Notes under the pieces: model-generated
Seen by the model: only the letters and a program-made list of their open reading frames with translations
The model's database searches: none
Told to the model about the DNA's origin: nothing
Part shown: positions 57,086 through 64,000 of the stretch, piece after piece
Numbering within the stretch: the first letter of the stretch is position 1
Layout of the letters: each line of letters begins with the position of its first letter
DNA from: Antennarius striatus
Lineage: Eukaryota > Chordata > Actinopteri > Lophiiformes > Antennariidae
Assembly: GCF_040054535.1 (NCBI RefSeq)
Contig: NC_090782.1
Location: forward strand, 24,540,501 to 24,604,500
DNA length: 64,000 nt
Direction of reading: 5' to 3'
Position numbers and translations under genes: made by a program

Positions 57086-58110
57086 GCAGGGGGGGTCCAA
57101 CTCATTTTTATCAAGGGCCACATCAGCATCATGACTGTAATCAAAGGGCCAGATGTAACTAATAAATGTAACTAAATGTAACTCAGTGTAATGTAACTAA
57201 ATGTAACTACTCCTTAATGTAACTAATAAATGTAACTAAATGTAACTCAGTGTAATGTAACTAAATGTAACTACTCCTGAATGTAACTAATAAATGTAAC
57301 TAAATGTAACTCAGTGTAATGTAACTAAATGTAACTACTCCTTAATGTAACTAATAAATGTAACTAAATGTAACTCAGTGTAATGTAACTAAATGTAACT
57401 ACTCCTTAATGTAACTAATAAATGTAACTAAATGTAACTCAGTGTAATGTAACTAAATGTAACTACTCCTTAATGTAACTAATAAATGTAACTAAATGTA
57501 ACTCAGTGTAATGTAACTAAATGTAACTACTCCTTAATGTAACTAATAAATGTAACTAAATGTAACTCAGTGTAATGTAACTAAATGTAACTACTCCTTA
57601 ATGTAACTAATAAATGTAACTAAATGTAACTCAGTGTAATGTAACTAAATGTAACTACTCCTTAATGTAACTAATAAATGTAACTAAATGTAACTCAGTG
57701 TAATGTAACTAAATGTAACTACTCCTTAATGTTAAATAACTGAATTTCTGACTGATTCTAGTTCCAAACATTACAGTTAGACAGAAAAAACATGTTTGTT
57801 TGTTTCTCTGTTCTAACATAAATCCTTTTCATTTGTCAGGTTATTAAACCCACAGAACTCCATCAATCAAGGATCAAACTATCAATCAAGAAAGAAAAAT
57901 AACATCAGACACAAGTTAGGACGTTAACTTTGTTCACTACGTTTAGTCAGAGTTAAGATGGACTGAACTGCTGCATTGTGGGAAATGTAGTTTTTGGTCA
58001 AAGAACACTTTTGACCTGATTTTTAGACACTGAACCTTAATGCTCTCACGGGCCACATAAAATGATGTGGAGGGCCCCATTTGGTCCCCGGGGCCATGAG
58101 TTTGACACAT
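57086..58110. mobile_element. hAT-like non-autonomous element with internal 64-bp satellite
   Basis: The left end reads CAGGGGGGGTCCAACTCAT followed by CAAGGGCCACATCAGCATCA. The right end reads GGGCCACATAAAATGATGTG, then GGGCCATGAGTTTGACACATG. The ends are approximate inverted repeats (TCNAACTCAT against ATGAGTTTGA) of the CAGGGGTGTCAAACTCAT type used by a widespread hAT MITE group. No transposase is present. A clear 8-bp target duplication is not seen. Between the ends lies the tandem array at 57136-57735. Confidence 0.7.
57136..57735. repeat. 64-bp minisatellite, about nine copies
   Basis: A 64-bp unit that itself is made of five variants of ATGTAACTA (two ending TAA/TAAA, one CAGTGT, one CTCCT). 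Copies are almost identical; one carries CCTGAATG in place of CCTTAATG. The array is contained in the hAT-like element. Confidence 0.95.
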
Positions 58111-58620
58111 GTTATTTTAACAGGTCTTCAGAGGTTGGATGGGGACTATTTTCTGCTGCGGATTAATACGCACTGGGTGTCATGTTGCTCTGTAGAATTT
58201 ATAAATTATGTAGAATAATAATTATTTTGTTAACGGTGAAAAATTAGATAAAAAATGGACCCCGTCTAAACGCTGGATTCATCTCGTCGTCTGTTTCCAG
58301 CAGATGGTGGGACGAGTGAAAGCAGAACAAAGTCGCCTCCAGCTTCACCCACTTTCTGTTTGGGGGGGTGGCGGGGGGGTGTCCTCTACGCCGCTGAGGT
58401 CGGCGTTTTCCTGACAGATGTTCGACGTGAATGGATCCAAGCTGGTTAATTAAAAAAACAGACGATTGGCTGCTAATTGAGCGTCTGCAGCCCCCCCCCC
58501 ACCCCAGCACCCTCCCTAGCCCTGATGCCCCCCCTCAACCCCCATCCTGCTGGGGTCTGCTGGGCCTCGCTGGACCAGCTGCTGCCTGTCTGAGGTTCCC
58601 AGAGTCCCCAGCAGCTTCCC

Positions 58621-58621
<1 letters not shown>

Positions 58622-58656
<35 letters not shown>

Positions 58657-58670
58657 CCATCATCATCGTC
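58622..58670. repeat. (ATC)n trinucleotide repeat
   Basis: About 16 ATC/TCA triplets with one ACC interruption. Confidence 0.95.
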
Positions 58671-59724
58671 ACCTCAGAATTCAACCTGATTTGCACTCAA
58701 GTGGGAATAAAACCTCCAATCTGAAGCAAGAGGGAGGAGCTTATTGAGGAGCTGGTTAGCTTAACAGAACTAACTAGCTAACAGCTAAGCTAGCTGACCT
58801 CTGCTAATGTTTGCTAATAGGGGCGGAGTCCCGTTAGAAGGAATATTTCCTCCATGAACAAATGTGCATTTTTATTCCAAACAGAAACCTATTGTCTGTT
58901 TCCTGTTGGTAGCTCCGCCTCCTCCATTCAGAGCCACACCCCCTCCCTCTCTGACCGGCGTGCTCCTCTAATGAGGCCTGCGGGGAGCGTGGCGTTCCTG
59001 CAGGAACGCGCCGTGTTCAGGGATTAATGGCGTGTTTTGGTTTCATCTGGAACTCGGTGACCTTTCACCCGAACAAGGAGCGCCGCCTCGGAGGAGCGCG
59101 GCGTTCTGGACGTCGATGCTCCTCCTCAGATAATCATTAAATACGTTTTAACCCTTCGCCTGCCTGCCTGCTCCTGGTCCGGGTCTCTGGCTGACCCTTG
59201 ACCCCGACACCCCGTCCTGTTGGGTGGATCTGCTCCCATCCAGACTACATTTCCCATGAGGCCTCAGGTGAGGTATGAAACTGATGTATGGAAACATTCC
59301 TGCAGGGTGTTGCAGGAATGTTCCACCCCCCCCCCCCCATTTCTTGGTTTTTCCAGCCGTTTAAAGGAAATCCTCTGTTGCTATCTGTCCATCACCCCCC
59401 TCTCTCTTTGGCTCCACCCCTCTTTTTCTCGCTCTCTTTGGCTCCGCCCCCTCTTTCTCTCCTTGTAAACAAATTTCTGGAACTGAAGCCAGATTGCAAA
59501 CCTGCTGGAAACTGAAACCCTGTGGAGCTTCTGGGAAGGAGAACCAACACGAAGTTGTTCCCTGTGATTCCATGTCCTCATCACAGATCTGACGTCTGAC
59601 CTCTGACCTCTGTTGTTCTTCACAGAAATCAGATTAAATCTGGGTGAAAGTTTCAAACAATAAATAACAAAAAATAACATTTTCTTCCTCAATAATGATG
59701 CACCATTCAAGTCACCAGTGTAAA

Positions 59725-59938
59725 CAGGAACAAAGAGGAACAAACTGGAACAAACTGGAACAAACAGGAACAAACAGGAAAAAACAGAAACAAACAGGAA
59801 CAAACAGAAAAAAACAGGAACAAATAGGAACAAATAGGAACAAACAGAAACAAACAGGAACAAGAGAAAAAAAAGGAACAGACAGAAACAAACAGGAACA
59901 AACAAGAACAAACAGAAACAAACAGGAACAAATGTTAT
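59725..59938. repeat. 10-bp minisatellite GGAACAAACA
   Basis: About 21 copies of a 10-bp unit, with GGAAAAAACA, AGAACAAACA and AGAAACAAAC variants. The plus-strand purine/A bias gives long open frames on the minus strand (repeating FLFVPVCS), which are artefacts. Confidence 0.93.
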
Positions 59939-60289
59939 TCAAATTCAGTTTATTCTTTTTCTCATGAGTCAGAGGTTCGGGCCGAACCGGGGAAGTTCCT
60001 GATTCCCCGGAATAATTCCTTCCATTGCTGACATTCCTGGAATGTTTGACCTCCTCTACTTCCTTTGTTTCGGCTCACAGTGGATCGTTTCCAGTAACGC
60101 TTCTTCAGCCAACTACCTGCTTCCTTATATGGTCGCTCGACAGGATCTGCGAAAAAATAAAAGCCTAGAAAAAAAACCATCACTTCCAGAACAGACGGAA
60201 AGATTCAGTCAGAAATACTGAAAGTGAAACTAAGGTTTTATTTTGTGGAAGAACTCCAGATAGAAACCCAAACAGCTCAGCAGACTCAT

Positions 60290-60345
60290 CCACCCCCACC
60301 ACCACCCCCACCCCCACCACCACCCCCACCACCACCACCCCCATG
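60290..60345. repeat. CCACCA/CCCCA low-complexity tract
   Basis: Strand-asymmetric C-rich run of CCACC and CCCCA units. The complementary strand is G-rich (GGGGGTGG), so G-quadruplex formation is possible. Confidence 0.85.
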
Positions 60346-61620
60346 TAGACTTACATGCATGATGTCATAAACATGATGAACTCGGGGGTCCACACATGTC
60401 TGCACATATGGAGGGGTACAAGTAGGTTTGAATGCCGTAGCAACAGTAACTAGGGGAAGGGGGGGTGCACACTGGGAAACCAAGCGTCTCCCGTAGCAAC
60501 AGTGTGTTGTTTGGGAATCCCCGGCTGCTGCTGATGGAGGCCAGCATTGGTGGGGGGGCGGGGGGTGTCTGGGGGGGGTCGGCCTGTTAAAGAACCATCA
60601 AACGTTTTCTGCATATTGCCAAGTCATGATTAGCGCTGACGGCGTTCCACACACGCTCCGACTGTTGCCCCGTTGCCATGCCGACTGGTAAACAACTGGT
60701 TTGGGTTGCAGTAAAAGACCCTCGTAACTCCGACTGAGGCGAGGAAGGTGGACCCCGGGGGGGTTCTGAGTGTCTGAGTGGGGGGGGGGGGTCACTCCTG
60801 TAAGTGAAGGAAGCCTGGTTCTGATTGGTCCAGACGTGACGGCGTCCCGGCGGCTGACGGAGGTCGGGATTAGAAGCCAGACTGACTGAACTTCAGCAGA
60901 TGTCAAGCGGGATTAACGGGGTGACGCCCAGCCGTTAATCCGCTGAGTCGGGTTTAATTAAACGAGTCGAGTCTAACCAGACTTTCTGTTTCCCATGTGT
61001 TCAGCTTTAATTAATAATTTTGCGTCTTATTTTGAAGTTCCACTTCCTGTGTCTTCTGTGCCTGTTGGGTAAACAGCTTCATCCAGTGTGAACTCTCCAG
61101 ACCTCGTCTTGTTTTTGTGTTTCTGCTATTTAAAGCGTTTGGGGGGGGTGTTGTTGGGTCGCAGCCCGGGGGCGTCGGCTTCTCCTTGATGACCTCTTCA
61201 AGTCCTCACAGCTAAATTGGACTCTTTCAACCGCTGCTAAACAGCTGCAGGGCACAAAGCGGCCCCTGATTGGCTCCTCGCTCGGACAAAGACAGACATT
61301 GATGGGGCGGCATGTGACGCCGTGACTAACCAATCACACGCGTTACATCATGTCATCATCGGGTCGCGTCTTTTGTGGTCGACCCCAGACGCCTCGTGTT
61401 GGAAGAACCTGACCGTCACATGTTCTTCGTCACGCGTGTTTCACCTCCTGCAGGCGTCCGGCTGGACAAATGCCGGGGTCAGATCGTGTGACAAACAAAG
61501 AAACAGAACCGGATTGAACCTGGTTCAAAATCTGGTTTAACCTGAACCAGATCTGAACTGATCTGAACCGGATCTGAATCAATCTGGGTCTGAATTGATC
61601 AAATTCACAACGTGGATTAG

Positions 61621-61990
61621 CCTGAAACGGATCTGAACCAATCTAATTCACAATCTGGATTAGCCTGAAACGGTTATGCATCAATCTAATTTGCAATCTG
61701 GATTAACCTGAAACGGATCTGAACCGATCTAATTCACAATCTGGATTAGCCTGAAACGGTTATGCATCAATCTAATTTGATATCTGGATTAACCTGAAAC
61801 GGATCTGAACCGATCTAATTCACAATCTGGATTAGCCTGAAACGGATCGCATCAATCTAATTCACAATCTGGATTAACCTGAAACGGATCTGAACCGATC
61901 TGAATCACAATCTGGATTAGCCTGAAACGGATCTGAACCAATCTAATTCACAATCTGGATTAGCCTGAAACGGATCTGAAACGATCTGAA
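61621..61990. repeat. 43-bp minisatellite with alternating A/B units
   Basis: Units start at 61621, 61664, 61707, 61750, 61793, 61836 (42 bp), 61878, 61921 and 61964. A-type units contain GGATCTGAACC and end GATTAG; B-type units contain GGTTATGCATC and end GATTAA. The order A-B-A-B-A-B'-A-A gives an 86-bp higher-order period in the first half. Decayed units extend to about 61545 and 62060. Confidence 0.93.
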
Positions 61991-62447
61991 ACGATCTGAT
62001 TCATAATCTGGTTTAACCTGAAACAGAACTGAATCAATCTGGTTCATGATCCGGTTTACCAAAAGTACCAAAAAACAGCCAAAGTAGGTCAGGGCTGTAA
62101 GGGTTAAATGTCTCTGACGTCCATCAATGCGACAACGTACTGTCCTGGCAGGACAACGCCAGATTGTTGCCACGGAAACGCAAAACAGTAATAATAATTA
62201 TGCAACCATCAAGAGACAAAGTCGCCGTTTTTTGTTTATTACGTGAAGAAATAGTAAAAAGGCTTAAAATAATAACCACACTCCTAAAGAATATGCACAA
62301 TGCGTTGCCATGGAAACGCCAAGCTGTATGTGTTCGTTTGGGACGTGAATAAACAACAATAAATAAACAACATCCCTGCAAGACATGTTCCGAGTCGGTC
62401 TGAAAACACGTTGGTCAGACGACAGAACAAAGATCACGAGACCATGT

Positions 62448-62450
<3 letters not shown>

Positions 62451-62504
<54 letters not shown>
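62451..62504. repeat. (CA)n microsatellite
   Basis: Pure CA tract. Confidence 0.97.
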
Positions 62505-62509
<5 letters not shown>

Positions 62510-63169
62510 GGGGTCAGCGTAGTCACTTGTAAAGTGCATGCTCTCAGATCACATGACAGCTCCCTCGTGTTGCCGTGGTGTCGTTGTCACCAACAGTCGT
62601 CCACTGCCCCCCCCCTACCCCAACAAAGACCTCTTTATCCCTGAGCATCGCCTCTCAGGCGCTGCCGCCACCCTACACTCGCCTGTCAGGGCGTCCTGCT
62701 CCGGGTGTTTCCCTTTCATAACAAACACCAGGACTCAGGAGGAGGGGGTGATGAGGGAGGATGAGGGAGTCCCGTTGCTAGGCGACGCCATCACCAACCC
62801 GGGTCACGGCGATCAGACAACAAGACGTCCAGCTGTGACTCAACTGTGAGAGAGTCTTTCCTGCCAGACGACGAACAGGGGGAAAACAACGCCCGTCTGT
62901 GAATTCAGCGTCCAGAGAAACACCACGAATCAGCAAAAACGGAACTGCTGAGTCATCTCTGGGTTTGTGAACCTCCAGCAGGGATGATGGGAAGTTAGGA
63001 TGACTCAGCTCGAACCCGAGGCCACCTGTGGCTCTACTCTCCTTCTCCTTCCTCACAGATAGATTCAGACGTTTTAAACGGCTTCAGAAATCTGCTGACT
63101 CATCAGGGCAAAAACAATAAAACAACAACAAACAGGTTGCTGCTGCAGGCACACACACTCCTTATATGG

Positions 63170-63172
<3 letters not shown>

Positions 63173-63211
<39 letters not shown>
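63173..63211. repeat. (TG)n microsatellite
   Basis: Pure TG tract. It is the first of four TG/CA tracts in the last 850 bp. Confidence 0.97.
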
Positions 63212-63213
<2 letters not shown>

Positions 63214-63326
63214 TGATTCAGAGAGGAGAAAGCAGACACGATGACATCATCAGCAACATCTGGAAACATGAGAGAAAGTGTGTGAGACATGATGTCTGAC
63301 CCGCCGTGTCATCGGTCGGTACGACT

Positions 63327-63327
<1 letters not shown>

Positions 63328-63404
<77 letters not shown>
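63328..63404. repeat. (TG)n microsatellite
   Basis: Pure TG tract of about 77 bp. Confidence 0.97.
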
Positions 63405-63407
<3 letters not shown>

Positions 63408-63474
63408 TACACAAGTTCAAATGCAAATAAGTTGAACTAGACTAGCAGCAGTTAGCAATTTGTGGCAGTTATTA

Positions 63475-63548
63475 GCAGTTAGTAGCGGTTAGTAGCGGTT
63501 AGTAGCGGTTAGTAGCGGTTAGTAGCGGTTAGTAGCGGTTAGTTAGTT
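63475..63548. repeat. 10-bp repeat TTAGTAGCGG
   Basis: Six to seven almost perfect copies of a 10-bp unit containing the TTAG/TAGC words that are abundant throughout this genome. The edges decay to TTAGCAG and TTAGTTAG. Confidence 0.93.
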
Positions 63549-63656
63549 AGTAGCAGCTAACCGACACCCTGGGAATGAGACTCTCTCTCGTTCCCCGTCC
63601 CTCCATGAGAACAGCCCCTCCCACGCACGTTCTTAGAAATCCCTCTGAAACCCCAG

Positions 63657-63658
<2 letters not shown>

Positions 63659-63752
<94 letters not shown>
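63659..63752. repeat. (CA)n microsatellite
   Basis: Pure CA tract of about 94 bp. It faces the (TG)n tract at 63862-63948, so the two form a potential inverted pair. Confidence 0.98.
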
Positions 63753-63754
<2 letters not shown>

Positions 63755-63858
63755 GGAGCTGAATGCCTGGCCTTTGTTACACCATCAAGCGGCCCACCCA
63801 GGAACCAGGACTCCGTCTGCACATTTCTAGGAATTCCACCTGAACTTTGACTCCCTAG

Positions 63859-63861
<3 letters not shown>

Positions 63862-63915
<54 letters not shown>

Positions 63916-63948
63916 TGCGTGTGTGCGTGCGTGTGTGTGTGTGTGTGT
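63862..63948. repeat. (TG)n/(CG) tract at the right edge
   Basis: TG tract with GCGCGTGCG interruptions toward its end. It is followed by cgtctccacag at 63949-63959, which resembles a 3' splice site, but too little sequence remains to call an exon. Confidence 0.93.
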
Positions 63949-64000
63949 CGTCTCCACAGTGGGATCTTTGTGTATCCAGGTCAGCTCGGCTCCGTCTCAG

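Noticed and set aside
57136-57735. Regular repeat array considered as a CRISPR
   Set aside because: Units are contiguous with no unique spacers, in a vertebrate genome inside a transposon-like element. The same applies to the 43-bp array at 61621-61990.
59381-59931. Leucine/phenylalanine/cysteine-rich minus-strand frames (apparent membrane protein)
   Set aside because: Translation of the 10-bp GGAACAAACA satellite.
44600-64000. gng7 or lmnb2, expected neighbours of gadd45b
   Set aside because: I looked for their short conserved coding blocks and did not see them. The region may be an intron of such a gene, but nothing in it supports that.

Overview
The window is vertebrate nuclear DNA from a ray-finned fish, most likely an acanthomorph (spiny-rayed) teleost. 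The reasons are compact multi-exon genes with GT-AG introns, many long (CA)n/(TG)n tracts, AATAAA poly(A) signals, teleost-type transposon debris (L2/Rex-like LINEs, Tc1, hAT-like, Ty3/Gypsy, tRNA-derived SINE), and five orthologues readable exon by exon. No bacterial operons, CRISPR arrays or phage features are present.

Layout, left to right. 1-5930: the 5' end of ptbp1 on the minus strand. It has a first exon with only three codons at a CpG-rich promoter, a 34-nt micro-exon at 2364-2397, and the start of exon 3 cut by the left edge. 7736-13364: complete stil on the plus strand, 16 coding exons, 1041 codons, a centriole duplication factor. 14662-17256: complete serpinc1 (antithrombin) on the plus strand, 7 coding exons, 450 aa, with an intact Arg-Ser reactive bond. 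23869-26023: zbtb37 on the minus strand, convergent with serpinc1, BTB plus three C2H2 fingers, 522 aa, followed by about 6 kb without coding sequence that may be its 3' UTR.

27-42 kb is an accessory, repeat-rich block. It holds a five-exon Ly6/uPAR-type GPI-anchored surface protein gene (31667-33181) with a near-perfect foldback element in intron 1. It also holds LINE, SINE, Gypsy, Tc1 and LTR-like remnants and an orphan MHC class I alpha-2 exon. A pair of diverged duplicated segments, in which part of one copy is inverted, brackets the block. 43219-44031 is gadd45b (4 exons, 161 aa) with TATA, GC, CCAAT, E-box and NF-kB-type sites and an ATCAGG satellite just upstream. 44.5-64 kb contains no recognised gene. 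It is a repeat landscape: a hAT-like element carrying a 64-bp satellite, a 43-bp satellite with higher-order order, a 10-bp satellite, a 30-bp perfect palindrome and many (CA)n tracts.

The genes do not form one pathway. stil, serpinc1 and zbtb37 belong to a human chromosome 1 linkage group, and ptbp1 and gadd45b to human 19p13.3, so the window samples a junction of two ancestral segments (from memory of vertebrate synteny). I found no convincing new enzymatic or defence system. The items most worth checking are the GT-repeat 3' splice sites of stil, the Ly6 gene with its foldback intron, the inverted/direct duplicated pair bracketing the accessory block, and the satellite-bearing hAT-like element.
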